Source of the DNA: Clostridia bacterium
GTDB lineage: Bacteria; Bacillota; Clostridia; Christensenellales; Borkfalkiaceae
DNA: 58,750 bases
Direction: 5' to 3'
Assembly: GCA_017626305.1 (NCBI GenBank)
Contig: JAGAIW010000091.1
Span: forward strand, 1-58,750
Each line of letters begins with the position of its first letter. The first letter of the stretch is position 1. The position numbers were made by a program, and so were the translations under genes. Below are positions 29,162 to 38,257 of the stretch, piece by piece. Below the pieces are notes generated by a model, which saw nothing but the letters and a program-made list of their open reading frames with translations, was not told where the DNA came from and ran no database searches.

Positions 29162-31071
29162 ACCGTAAACAGCAAAACGTCTTTCAAAGAGCATTTCACG
29201 CTACCATGTATGCGTTCAAGCGTATAGGCGTATGGATAAAACGGGCGTTTATCGGGAAACGCTTGGAAGGGCTGGACGGGCAAATCGAAAGTCCGTCGCG
29301 TCTATTAAAAGAAAATTTTTTTGCCAAAAAGTCGGCGGTGGCGGCTTTGTTTGTGCTTGTCGCGTTGTTTTTGTTTGTGTTTATCGCGCCGCTGTTCGTG
29401 CCCATGGACGTCAACTACACCGACGCCCTGCAACAAAATTTAGCGCCCACCTATTCCCTTTGCTCCGTGCCGAAAAAGCTGCGCGGCTCGGTGCGCTATA
29501 TCGACGGTTTTTCGGGGTTTACGATAGGTGTTTCAAGGCAAGGTGAGCTCTTCGTTTGGGGGGCGAGTAAAGACCGCTTACAAAAGACGGATTTAAAAAA
29601 AATTCCCGATAGCGTGCAACGCGAAGGCGTGGCGTTTGCGGCGGCGGGGAAAGACCATATCCTTGCCGTCACCAAAAACGGCAAGCTCGTCGGCTGGGGG
29701 GATAACAGCTGCGGACAGTATTCCACGTCTCCCGTGCTTAACGCGCTCCCCATGCCCGATTTTTCGTCGGGAATAGAGCTTGGCAGCGTGCGTTCGCTCG
29801 TATGCGGATATCAAGTGTCCGCGTTGGTGTACGCGGACGGCAGCGTGCAGGCATGGGGAAACGTCAACGCCGTTAAAAATTTATCGGCGATAAACGGTAT
29901 GCAAAACGTGCAAAGCGTTTGCTTTACCAACGCCGCCGCTATCGCGTTGCTTGCCGACGGGAGTGTATCGACGGGCGGGGAGCATTTATTCCAAAGCGCG
30001 TACAGCTTGCGGGAAGGCAGAGTATCGTGGGCGAGTTATTTGCAAAATAAACGGGTGATGGGCTTAACGGCGACGGGAAAATGCGTTTGTGCGTTGACCG
30101 AAGATTACGACGTGGTGGTTGCAGGGGCGATTGAAAACGGGGAGAACGAATTCCCTAACCTTTTGGACGGGGAGTATTTTACCGTTGTAGACGGCGGCGC
30201 GCGGCATTTTGTCGGGGTTACTAACCTAGGCAACGCGTACGGTTGGGGACATAACGCTTATGGACAATGCAAGCTTTCTTTCAAGGGGGAAAGCGCGCAA
30301 GCGTTTGCAGGGGCTATGCAATCGTATATAGTCAATGGAGAAGGTAAATTAGTCCAAACCGCAGGGCTGAAAGGGTATCTGATGGGCACGGACGGACGGG
30401 GACGGGACGTCTTTGCGCGTATCGTCCACGGGGGCAGAATGACCATGACGGTAGGGGCGGTAGCCGTCGTGATTTCGTCCTTGATTGCCGTTATCGTCGG
30501 TTGCTTGGCAGGGTATTTCGGCGGTGTCGTCGATACGCTGTTAATGCGCGTTACGGAAATATTTTCGTCTATCCCGTTCTTGCCGTTTGCCATGCTTTTA
30601 TCGCAGGTCATTCGCTATTACGACGTGTCCGAAGGTATGCGCATTTTTATCATTATGCTCATTTTAGGCGCGCTGTCTTGGACGGGGCTTGCGCGTATGC
30701 TGCGCGGACAAGTGCTTGCCGAACGGGAAAAGGAATTCGTTACGGCGGCAAAGGCGGTAGGCGCAAGCCCGTTACGGGTGGCGTTTCGCCATATCCTGCC
30801 TAACGTCGTTTCGGTGATTTTGGTGAGTATGACGTTGGACTTTGCGGGCTGTCTTTTGACGGAATCGTCGCTGTCGTATTTGGGCTTTGGCGTGCAACCG
30901 CCTCAACCCACTTGGGGGAATATGCTCAACGGCAGCAATAATAGTACGGTGATACAAAACTACTGGTGGCAATGGCTGTTTCCGTCGCTCTTTTTATCGC
31001 TTGCCGTCATTTGCATCAACGTCGTAGGCGACGCTTTGCGTGACGCGCTTGATCCGAAAAACAGCCGATAA
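29158..31071 (+). CDS. oppC: Peptide ABC permease OppC-type with inserted RCC1-like beta-propeller
   Basis: A 637-residue protein, about twice normal OppC length. Residues 1-57 are cytoplasmic and 58-82 form the first helix; NLAP (94-97) is where a normal OppC would go straight to the GTDGRGRD motif, here at 410-417. In between, residues about 100-403 (29455-30366) form seven RCC1-like repeats, with blade motifs GELFVWG 129, GKLVGWG 175, GSVQAWG 228, GSVSTGG 278, YDVVVAG about 327, GNAYGWG 368 and GKLVQTAG 396. The remaining five helices and the EAA loop (AAKAVGASPLRVAFRHILPN) are normal. The propeller would face outside the membrane. Confidence 0.92.
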   Translation: MNRKQQNVFQRAFHATMYAFKRIGVWIKRAFIGKRLEGLDGQIESPSRLLKENFFAKKSAVAALFVLVALFLFVFIAPLFVPMDVNYTDALQQNLAPTYSLCSVPKKLRGSVRYIDGFSGFTIGVSRQGELFVWGASKDRLQKTDLKKIPDSVQREGVAFAAAGKDHILAVTKNGKLVGWGDNSCGQYSTSPVLNALPMPDFSSGIELGSVRSLVCGYQVSALVYADGSVQAWGNVNAVKNLSAINGMQNVQSVCFTNAAAIALLADGSVSTGGEHLFQSAYSLREGRVSWASYLQNKRVMGLTATGKCVCALTEDYDVVVAGAIENGENEFPNLLDGEYFTVVDGGARHFVGVTNLGNAYGWGHNAYGQCKLSFKGESAQAFAGAMQSYIVNGEGKLVQTAGLKGYLMGTDGRGRDVFARIVHGGRMTMTVGAVAVVISSLIAVIVGCLAGYFGGVVDTLLMRVTEIFSSIPFLPFAMLLSQVIRYYDVSEGMRIFIIMLILGALSWTGLARMLRGQVLAEREKEFVTAAKAVGASPLRVAFRHILPNVVSVILVSMTLDFAGCLLTESSLSYLGFGVQPPQPTWGNMLNGSNNSTVIQNYWWQWLFPSLFLSLAVICINVVGDALRDALDPKNSR

Positions 31072-31099
31072 AAATAAAAATGCGTGGGGTATGTATTTA

Positions 31100-32143
31100 A
31101 TGAACGAAAATAATCGGTTGTTGGACGTACGCGATTTACGCGTACGTTTCCATACCCGTAAGGGCTCGTTTTATGCGGTAGACGGCGTTTCCTTTTCGCT
31201 TTTAGAAGGGGAAACGCTGTGCGTCGTGGGGGAAAGCGGTTCGGGAAAAAGCGTTACCGCCATGAGCGTTTTACGCCTGTTAGACGAAAACGGCGCAATC
31301 GAAAACGGAGAGATTTTATTTACCTTTGACGGGCAAACGCTTGACCTTGCTAAGCTGGGCGAAGAAGATTTGAGAAGGCTCCGCGGTAACCGTATCGCCG
31401 TCGTCTTTCAAGAGCCCATGACGGCGCTAAACCCCGTGTTTACCGTGGCAAGACAGCTGTGCGAACCCTTGCGCTTGCATAGAAATTACACCAAAAGCCA
31501 AGCGCTGGACGTAGCTAAGGAATTACTGATTAGCGTGCGCATTGCCGAGCCCGAGCGCGTTTTGCGCAGCTATCCGCACCAGCTTTCTGGCGGTATGCGG
31601 CAACGGGTGATGATTGCCATGGCGCTTGCCTGCCGACCTAAGCTTTTGATTGCGGACGAACCGACCACCGCTTTGGACGTATCCGTACAGGCGCAAATTT
31701 TGCGGTTAATGAAGGAATTACAAGCGAAACAGAGTACGGCGGTGCTTTTAATCACGCACGATTTGGGGGTGGTGAACGCCGTCGCCGACCGCGTTGTGGT
31801 CATGTACGGCGGCGTGGTGGTGGAAGACGGCGTCAAAGCGGATATTTTCAAGCAGGGCAGGTATTCCCATCCCTACACCGAAGGGCTGTTCGCCTGTTTG
31901 CCTGAAAACCAAAAAAAAGGCGAGCCGATTGCCTGTATCCAAGGTAACGTTCCGCACCCCGCCAACGTACCGAAAGGCTGTCCGTTTTGTACGCGGTGCA
32001 GTTATTGCACGCAGGAATGTATGGATAAGCGACCGCCTTTAACCGAACGGGAAGACGGACACCGTATCGCCTGTTTTTATGCGGACGTGAAAATAAGAAG
32101 GAGCAAAGCGCATGCCAAACGTATTGTCGATTGTCGGGCTTAG
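31100..32143 (+). CDS. oppD: Peptide ABC transporter ATPase, OppD type
   Basis: A 347-residue ATPase. It has Walker A GESGSGKS, Q-loop VVFQEPMTALNP, signature LSGGMRQR and Walker B LLIADEP. The C-terminal oligopeptide-transporter domain has four cysteines (CPFCTRCSYC...C), which may bind a metal or cluster. Start ATG31100 is chosen (domain begins LLDVRDLRVRF); ATG31091 is also possible. The 3' end overlaps oppF by 32 bp. Confidence 0.93.
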   Translation: MNENNRLLDVRDLRVRFHTRKGSFYAVDGVSFSLLEGETLCVVGESGSGKSVTAMSVLRLLDENGAIENGEILFTFDGQTLDLAKLGEEDLRRLRGNRIAVVFQEPMTALNPVFTVARQLCEPLRLHRNYTKSQALDVAKELLISVRIAEPERVLRSYPHQLSGGMRQRVMIAMALACRPKLLIADEPTTALDVSVQAQILRLMKELQAKQSTAVLLITHDLGVVNAVADRVVVMYGGVVVEDGVKADIFKQGRYSHPYTEGLFACLPENQKKGEPIACIQGNVPHPANVPKGCPFCTRCSYCTQECMDKRPPLTEREDGHRIACFYADVKIRRSKAHAKRIVDCRA

Positions 32144-33389
32144 AAAATATTTCCCCGTCAAGGGCGTAAAGAAAATTTTGCGCGCCGTGGACGGGGTAAC
32201 GGTGGATATTCAAAAGGGCGAAACCTTTTCTATCGTAGGGGAAAGCGGTAGCGGAAAATCTACCTTGGGAAGAACGGTGCTTGGACTATATCCCGCTACG
32301 GACGGCGAAGTGCTGTATCGGGATACCGATATTTGGAAACTTCGTCCCCGTTACGTGCAAAAAATACTCAAAAATGCGTATACGTATCGCAAAAAATATG
32401 CCAAACTCGTGGAAAAAGGGGAAGAGTTAAACGGGAAAATCCGTACCGCCGCGCGCGTGCTTGGCGGGCTTTTATGTGTGGACGAGCAGGCTTTTCAAGC
32501 AGGGTTATACTCTTTGCAAAGCGGGGATAGACGCTTGCTTTTAGACGTCAAAAGACGATACGAAGGCAATAAAGAATTTCAAAAATTAGACGCGCTGTTT
32601 GATAGCGGCGTGGATATCACCAAACTTACGGAGAGAGAACTTCGCACGTTGCGAAAGGATTTACAAATCGTGTTCCAAGACCCGTATTCGTCGCTTGACC
32701 CGCGTATGACGGTAGGACAAATCGTCGCGGAAGGGGTTCTTTTGCACGGCGTAGCAAAAAAGGAAGAATTGCAAAAATACGTGGCGGACGTATTACAAGC
32801 CTGTGGCTTGCCGCCACAGGTCATGCACCGTTATCCCCATCAATTTTCGGGCGGTCAACGCCAAAGGGTGTGTATTGCGCGCGCGCTTGCGCTTAAACCT
32901 AAGCTAATCGTTTGCGACGAGTGCGTGTCCGCTTTGGACGTTTCGGTACAGGCGCAAATACTCAATCTTTTAGCTGACTTAAAAAAAGAACGGGGCTTGA
33001 CCTATCTTTTTATCTCCCACGATTTGTCCGTGGTGGAGCATATTTCGGATAGGATAGCCGTTTTGTATCTTGGGAAAATCGTAGAGCTTGGCACTTCGCA
33101 GCAGGTAATGAAAGAACCGCGCCATCCGTACACCGTCGCGCTTGCCGCCGCCGCGCCTAAGGTGCGGGGCGAAGGGGAGCTTTTGCCTTTGCCTGCGCAA
33201 ATAGAAGGCTTGCGGGAAACGCACGGCTGTCCGTTTGCGCCACGCTGTTTTATGGCGCAGGAACGTTGTTTTGAGAGAGTGCCGCCGTTTGCCGATTGCG
33301 GCGACGGACATTTTGCGGCTTGCCATTTTGCAGGACAACCTGCCTTTGAGAAGAAAGAACGGTTAAAAAACGCGCAAAAGGGGGAATAA
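32112..33389 (+). CDS. oppF: Peptide ABC transporter ATPase, OppF type, with insertion
   Basis: A 425-residue ATPase, against about 320 for normal OppF. Walker A GESGSGKS is at 43-50, Q-loop IVFQDPYSSLDPRMTV near 185, signature FSGGQRQR, Walker B LIVCDE, and the C-terminal cysteine-containing domain follows. About 90 extra residues (75-165), rich in Lys, Arg and predicted helix, lie between the GEVLY strand and GVDITKLTERELR. AAGGAG eight bases before ATG32112 fixes the start. No terminator follows clearly. Confidence 0.92.
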   Translation: MPNVLSIVGLRKYFPVKGVKKILRAVDGVTVDIQKGETFSIVGESGSGKSTLGRTVLGLYPATDGEVLYRDTDIWKLRPRYVQKILKNAYTYRKKYAKLVEKGEELNGKIRTAARVLGGLLCVDEQAFQAGLYSLQSGDRRLLLDVKRRYEGNKEFQKLDALFDSGVDITKLTERELRTLRKDLQIVFQDPYSSLDPRMTVGQIVAEGVLLHGVAKKEELQKYVADVLQACGLPPQVMHRYPHQFSGGQRQRVCIARALALKPKLIVCDECVSALDVSVQAQILNLLADLKKERGLTYLFISHDLSVVEHISDRIAVLYLGKIVELGTSQQVMKEPRHPYTVALAAAAPKVRGEGELLPLPAQIEGLRETHGCPFAPRCFMAQERCFERVPPFADCGDGHFAACHFAGQPAFEKKERLKNAQKGE

Positions 33390-33444
33390 AGCGTAAAAAG
33401 GCGTAAAAAATTTGTGAAAAAATACAAACTTCCTTTCTTTCGTG

Positions 33445-33474
33445 TTGACAAAGCTTTGCCGAATGTATTATAAT
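33445..33474 (+). promoter_or_regulatory. Promoter of the CNNM-galE operon
   Basis: TTGACA (33445-33450), 18-bp spacer, TATAAT (33469-33474). The leader to 33540 is about 58 nt and includes a small ATAAGG/CCTTAT hairpin and an AGGAGG site. Confidence 0.75.
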
Positions 33475-33539
33475 ATTGTGGATAAGGTAGAACCTTATTA
33501 AAAATCTTTATTTTACAGGAGGATATTCAAAGATATCTT

Positions 33540-34817
33540 ATGGAACCCCTTCCCCTATCTATTATTATCGTAGTTTTGGTGCTCCTTTCCGGGTTTTTCT
33601 CGGGGACGGAGACGGCGTATTCCTGCGCGAACAAAATCAAGCTCAAAAGCATGGTCGCGCTGGGTAAGAAGAATGCGAAAGCCGTTTATAAATTTGCGGA
33701 CGAAAACTACGATAAGCTTGTAACCATCATTCTCGTCGGTAATAACATTGTAAATATTACCGCTTCGGCGCTTAGTACGATTTTGTTTGCACAGCTTTTA
33801 GTTGGCACGGGCATTGATTCTACCACCGTTTCTACGGCAGTTCTCACCGTTGTCGTGCTCTTATTCGGTGAAATTACGCCCAAATATCTTGCAAGCGTGT
33901 ACCCTGAAAAAATGTGTTTCTTCTTCTATCCTTTAATGCAGCTTTTCTACTGGCTGTTGCTGCCGTTTGGGAAAATTTTTGATTTATACAAAGCGGGACT
34001 TGCGAAGATATTCAAGCTGGAAAAGGACGAAACGGTCACGGATGAAGAACTTCGTTCGCTGGTTGACGAAGCGGAAGAAGACGGTACGCTTAAAGAAGAC
34101 GAATCGGAGCTTGTGCGCTCTGCGCTGGAATTCGACGACTTGAAGGTGGAAGATATTTTAGTACCCCGCGTAGACGTTTACGCCGTAAACGAAGGCGAAA
34201 CGATGGACGAGATCAAGGAAACGTTTGAAAAGACGGGATATTCCCGTTTGCCTGTGTATAGGGACACTATCGACAACGTCGTCGGGCTTATCCATCAACG
34301 TGATTTCTACGCTAGCTACATCAAAGGCGACAAAGATATCTCTTCCGTGGTGCAAGACATTGTTTTCACCACCGAATATACGCGTATCTCCGCTCTTTTG
34401 AAAGAACTGCAAAAAAGCAAGATACACATGGCTGCGGTATCCGACGAATACGGCGGTTTGGTGGGTATCGTTACCTTGGAAGATATTTTAGAAGAGCTTG
34501 TCGGTGAAATTTGGGACGAACACGACGAAGAAGAAGTGCTTTCGGGCAAAATTGCCGACGGGGAATTCTGGGTGGACGGTAAATGCGAGCTCACCGACTT
34601 TTTCAATCTTTACGATATGGAAGAAAACGATTTGGAATGTGAATCCAACACCGTTGGCGGTTGGGTGACCGAACAGTACGGCGCAATTCCGCCGATCGGC
34701 GAAGTCATTCGCTATAAGAATATTGACCTTAAAATCGTCAAGGCTACGCAACAAAAGGTATTGCGTATCCGTACCAAGCTGTCGGATGACCCGCTGTTTG
34801 AAGAAGAAGAAAATTAA
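33540..34817 (+). CDS. CNNM/CBS-domain membrane protein (HlyC/CorC family)
   Basis: A 425-residue protein. The N-terminal CNNM domain has about four helices (residues 5-160; FFSGTETAYS and GEITPKYLAS are family motifs). A tandem CBS pair follows (about 205-335; ILVPRVDVYAV and GLVGIVTLEDILEELVGE), and then a C-terminal CorC/HlyC transporter-associated domain (VDGKCELTDF to the end). Related proteins act in Mg2+ export or tolerance. AGGAGG lies 17 bases before ATG33540, unusually far, and no better in-frame start exists between. galE follows 25 bp later. Confidence 0.93.
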   Translation: MEPLPLSIIIVVLVLLSGFFSGTETAYSCANKIKLKSMVALGKKNAKAVYKFADENYDKLVTIILVGNNIVNITASALSTILFAQLLVGTGIDSTTVSTAVLTVVVLLFGEITPKYLASVYPEKMCFFFYPLMQLFYWLLLPFGKIFDLYKAGLAKIFKLEKDETVTDEELRSLVDEAEEDGTLKEDESELVRSALEFDDLKVEDILVPRVDVYAVNEGETMDEIKETFEKTGYSRLPVYRDTIDNVVGLIHQRDFYASYIKGDKDISSVVQDIVFTTEYTRISALLKELQKSKIHMAAVSDEYGGLVGIVTLEDILEELVGEIWDEHDEEEVLSGKIADGEFWVDGKCELTDFFNLYDMEENDLECESNTVGGWVTEQYGAIPPIGEVIRYKNIDLKIVKATQQKVLRIRTKLSDDPLFEEEEN

Positions 34818-34842
34818 AATATATGAAGGCAGGTAAATATTT

Positions 34843-35853
34843 ATGGCTATTTTAGTAACGGGTGGTTGCGGCTATATCGGTTCGCATACCGTGTTGGAGC
34901 TTTTAAACAAGAACTACGAAGTCGTCGTGGTAGACAATTTCAGCAATTCTAGCCCCGAAAGCTTGCGCCGTGTGCAAAAGCTTACGGGAAAGACGGCAAC
35001 TTTCTACGAAGCGGATATTCGCGATAGCGAAATGATGGATAAGATTTTCAAATCGCATAAAGTGGACGCCGTTATTCACTTTGCGGCGTTTAAGGCGGTT
35101 GGCGAAAGCTGTAAGCTGCCCTTGAAGTACTACGAAAACAATATCAGCGGTACGGTTTCGCTTTTACAAGTTATGGAAAAGAACAACGTCAAGAAGATTA
35201 TCTTCTCTTCTTCCGCAACCGTTTACGGCGACCCCGAACGTTTACCCTTGGACGAAAACTGCCGTCTTTCTACCACTAACCCTTACGGCAGCACCAAGCT
35301 CATGATGGAAAACATTATGCAGGATTTGTATAAAGCGGATAACGAATGGAATATCATTCTTCTTCGTTACTTCAATCCCGTCGGCGCGCATGAAAGCGGT
35401 TTAATCGGGGAAGACCCTAAGGGGATTCCCAACAACTTAATGCCTTTCGTGGCGCAGGTGGCGTCGGGTAAATTACAATGCATTAACGTATTCGGCAACG
35501 ATTACGATACTCCCGACGGAACGGGCGTACGCGATTACATTCACGTCGTCGACCTTGCTCTTGGTCATATCGCCGCAATCGAACAATGCACGAAAGCTGG
35601 CGTACATATCTATAACTTGGGTACGGGTCATGGATACAGCGTTCTTGAAATGATTCACGCGTTTGAAAAAGCGTGCGGCAAAAAGCTGCCGTATAAGATT
35701 TGCGAACGCCGCTCGGGCGATATCGCTGCTTGCTACGCGTCCCCCGATAAGGCGAAAGCCGAGCTCAAATGGGAAGCCAAATTCGGTATCGAAGAAATGT
35801 GCGCTTCACAATGGAAGTGGCAAAGCGGCAACCCTATGGGTTACGAAGCGTAA
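34843..35853 (+). CDS. galE: UDP-glucose 4-epimerase
   Basis: A 336-residue short-chain dehydrogenase-type enzyme interconverting UDP-glucose and UDP-galactose. NAD motif GGCGYIG is at residues 7-13, the catalytic Ser is in FSSSATVYG, and Tyr148/Lys152 lie in NPYGSTK. C-terminal blocks [10 protein letters not shown] and [12 protein letters not shown] are typical. Second gene after the CNNM protein; provides UDP-sugars for envelope synthesis. Confidence 0.96.
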   Translation: MAILVTGGCGYIGSHTVLELLNKNYEVVVVDNFSNSSPESLRRVQKLTGKTATFYEADIRDSEMMDKIFKSHKVDAVIHFAAFKAVGESCKLPLKYYENNISGTVSLLQVMEKNNVKKIIFSSSATVYGDPERLPLDENCRLSTTNPYGSTKLMMENIMQDLYKADNEWNIILLRYFNPVGAHESGLIGEDPKGIPNNLMPFVAQVASGKLQCINVFGNDYDTPDGTGVRDYIHVVDLALGHIAAIEQCTKAGVHIYNLGTGHGYSVLEMIHAFEKACGKKLPYKICERRSGDIAACYASPDKAKAELKWEAKFGIEEMCASQWKWQSGNPMGYEA

Positions 35854-35865
35854 ATTCTCGGCTGC

Positions 35866-36528
35866 ATGATACAGCCTGATACAATTATCCGTTCCGCACG
35901 TAAAACGCTGTCTGTCAGTATTGACTGTTTTGGCAGAGTTACGGTGCGCGCGCCTATGCGTTGCGCTACGGAACGGATTTTTTCCTTTTTAGCCGAAAAG
36001 GAGAGCTGGATACGCAAAAAACAGGCGGAATTTGCCGCCGCAAGCGTCGTGTTGCCTGCCGATAATTTACAGGGATACACCTTGTCGATTTTGGGAAAAA
36101 CGTATACGGTTTGTCTTTACGAAGGTACTTTAATTACCATGGATAGGGACAAAAATCGGCTATACGTACCTACAAAAAACGCACGAAAGCGGCTGGTTGC
36201 ATGGCTAAAAGAAAATGCGAAACGTATTTTTATGGAGCAGACGGCGCGGCTGGCGGAGCGTATGCGGGTTTCGTATAAAAGCGTAGCCGTTTCTACGGCG
36301 AAAAGTAAGTGGGGTTCGTGCTCGCACGACGACGCCTTGCGGTATACCTTTCGGCTTTTATACGCGCCTTCGGAAGTCGTGGAATACGTGATTATACACG
36401 AGCTTGCGCACGTCAAACACAAAAATCATTCGCCTTTGTTTTGGGCGGAAGTGGCAAAATACGCGCCCGATTACAAAACCCGTCGCAAATGGTTGAAAAA
36501 TCATGCCGCGCTCATGGAGATTTTTTAA
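35866..36528 (+). CDS. YgjP-like zinc metallopeptidase
   Basis: A 220-residue protein of the YgjP/DUF45 (WLM/SprT-like) group. The zinc motif HELAH is at 178-182 with a third ligand in NHSPLFW (His188). The SKWGSCS block (residues 147-153) is the family signature. It starts 12 bp after galE without a clear ribosome site, suggesting coupling. The substrate is unknown in this family. Confidence 0.9.
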   Translation: MIQPDTIIRSARKTLSVSIDCFGRVTVRAPMRCATERIFSFLAEKESWIRKKQAEFAAASVVLPADNLQGYTLSILGKTYTVCLYEGTLITMDRDKNRLYVPTKNARKRLVAWLKENAKRIFMEQTARLAERMRVSYKSVAVSTAKSKWGSCSHDDALRYTFRLLYAPSEVVEYVIIHELAHVKHKNHSPLFWAEVAKYAPDYKTRRKWLKNHAALMEIF

Positions 36529-36538
36529 CGCTACGCGT

Positions 36539-36567
36539 TTGAAAATTTACCGTTTGCGGTATATGTA
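36539..36567 (+). promoter_or_regulatory. Possible sufC promoter
   Basis: TTGAAA (36539-36544), 17-bp spacer, TATGTA (36562-36567), in the 71-bp gap before sufC. The match is only moderate; sufC may instead be read from upstream. Confidence 0.3.
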
Positions 36568-36599
36568 TAGTGGAAAATAAAAAAGGAACTCACGAAAAA

Positions 36600-37319
36600 A
36601 TGTTACAGCTTAAAAACGTCAGCTATAAAGTCAAGGACGAGCTGGGCGAAAAAGAAATATTAAAGGATATCAACTTAACGCTCGACGAACGGTTTGTGGC
36701 GTTCACAGGCCCGAACGGCGGCGGTAAATCGACTCTTGCCAAAATCGTTGCGGGGATTTTGCAACCGACGAGCGGGAAAATCTACTTGGACGGAGAAGAT
36801 ATTACAAACCTTTCGGTGACCGAACGCGCGCAAAGGGGCATTTCGTACGCCTTTCAACAGCCCGTGCGTTTTAAGGGCTTGACCGTACGCGATTTAATCA
36901 ATATTGCCGCAGGCAAAACCACCAAGGTCTCCGACGCTTGCGCCTATCTTTCCGAAGTAGGGCTTTGCGCGAGAGATTATTTAGACCGTGAAGTCAACGC
37001 GTCCCTTTCGGGCGGAGAGCTCAAACGCATTGAGATTGCCACCATTTTGGCGCGTAGTACCAAGCTTTCCATTTTCGACGAACCCGAAGCGGGGATTGAC
37101 TTGTGGAGCTTTGGCAATTTGATTAAGGTGTTTGAAAAAATGCATGAAAAGACGAAGGGGAATATTCTCATTATTTCCCACCAAGAACGTATTCTCAATA
37201 TTGCCGATACCATTGTGGTGATTGCGGACGGACGTATTGACAGCGTAGGAAAAAAGGAAGACGTTTTGCCTAAGCTGCTCGGATCGGACGCTTGCCGCGT
37301 GCTTACGGCAAAGCTGTAA
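36600..37319 (+). CDS. sufC: Fe-S cluster assembly ATPase SufC
   Basis: A 239-residue ABC ATPase without membrane partner domains. Walker A is GPNGGGKST, and SufC-specific segments are SYAFQQPVRFKGLTVRDL, LSGGELKRIEIA and FDEPEAGIDLWS. ATG36600 is used because the domain begins there and AAAGGA lies upstream; the GTG at 36570 has no site. It partners with the adjacent SufB-like scaffold. Confidence 0.93.
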   Translation: MLQLKNVSYKVKDELGEKEILKDINLTLDERFVAFTGPNGGGKSTLAKIVAGILQPTSGKIYLDGEDITNLSVTERAQRGISYAFQQPVRFKGLTVRDLINIAAGKTTKVSDACAYLSEVGLCARDYLDREVNASLSGGELKRIEIATILARSTKLSIFDEPEAGIDLWSFGNLIKVFEKMHEKTKGNILIISHQERILNIADTIVVIADGRIDSVGKKEDVLPKLLGSDACRVLTAKL

Positions 37320-37330
37320 AGGAGAACGCT

Positions 37331-38257
37331 ATGGACGCTATTGAAAAAGACCTGCTTATGCAAATAGCCGATTTGCACGGCGTACCCGAAGGGGCGTATA
37401 ACATTCGCGCAAACGGGCAATCGGCTGGCAGGAAATCGACTGAAAATATTGAAATCGTTCCCAAAACGGACGGAAAACAGGGGATTGATATTTATATTAA
37501 ACCTAACACCAAAAACGAGAGTATGCACATTCCCGTTATCATCAGCAAGGCTGGTTGGCAGGAAATGGTGTATAACGATTTTCATATCGGCGAAAACGCC
37601 GACGTCGTTATCGTCGCAGGCTGCGGTATTCATAATTGCGGCGGCGTAGATATGACGTCCCGTCACGACGGTGTGCATACCTTTTACGTAGGCAAAAACG
37701 CCAAGGTTAAGTACGTGGAAAAGCACTACGGCGACGGGGACGGCAACGGCGAAAACGTCATGAACCCCACCACGGTGGTGCATTTGGAAGAAGGCGCAAG
37801 CCTGACGATGGAAACCACGCAAATCAAGGGGATTGACTCCACCAACCGCGTAACCAAAGCGGATATGGCAGCTGGCTCGGAATTTATCGTTAAGGAAAAG
37901 CTCTACACCCACGGCAAGCAAACGGCGGACACCGATTTCGTCGTGGATATCAACGGCGAAGGTTGCCGTACGGACATCATGTCCCGTTCGGTAGCGGCAG
38001 GGCAATCCCGTCAAAATTTCGTGTCTACCATGAACGGCAACGCGCCGTGTAAAGGGCATACCGAATGTGACGCCATTATCATGGACGACGCGTCCGTTAC
38101 CGCCGCGCCTTGCCTTTCGGCAAACCATATTGACGCCGAGCTCATTCACGAGGCGGCTATCGGCAAAATCGCAGGGGAACAGCTGATTAAGCTGATGACC
38201 TTAGGATTGTCGGAGAAAGAAGCGGAAGAGCAAATCATTAAGGGTTTTCTCCATTAA
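37331..38257 (+). CDS. sufB: SufB/SufD-family Fe-S scaffold
   Basis: A 308-residue protein, much shorter than classical SufB (about 470-495). It retains the beta-helix core and the C-terminal block GHTECDAIIMDDASVTAAP to EAAIGKIAGEQL, equivalent to the cluster-assembly part of SufB. A cysteine-rich turn AGCGIHNCGG lies near residue 98. GGAG precedes ATG37331, 11 bp after sufC. No SufS, SufU or SufD is next to it, so this is a two-gene SufCB-type system; the sulfur donor must be elsewhere. Confidence 0.92.
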   Translation: MDAIEKDLLMQIADLHGVPEGAYNIRANGQSAGRKSTENIEIVPKTDGKQGIDIYIKPNTKNESMHIPVIISKAGWQEMVYNDFHIGENADVVIVAGCGIHNCGGVDMTSRHDGVHTFYVGKNAKVKYVEKHYGDGDGNGENVMNPTTVVHLEEGASLTMETTQIKGIDSTNRVTKADMAAGSEFIVKEKLYTHGKQTADTDFVVDINGEGCRTDIMSRSVAAGQSRQNFVSTMNGNAPCKGHTECDAIIMDDASVTAAPCLSANHIDAELIHEAAIGKIAGEQLIKLMTLGLSEKEAEEQIIKGFLH

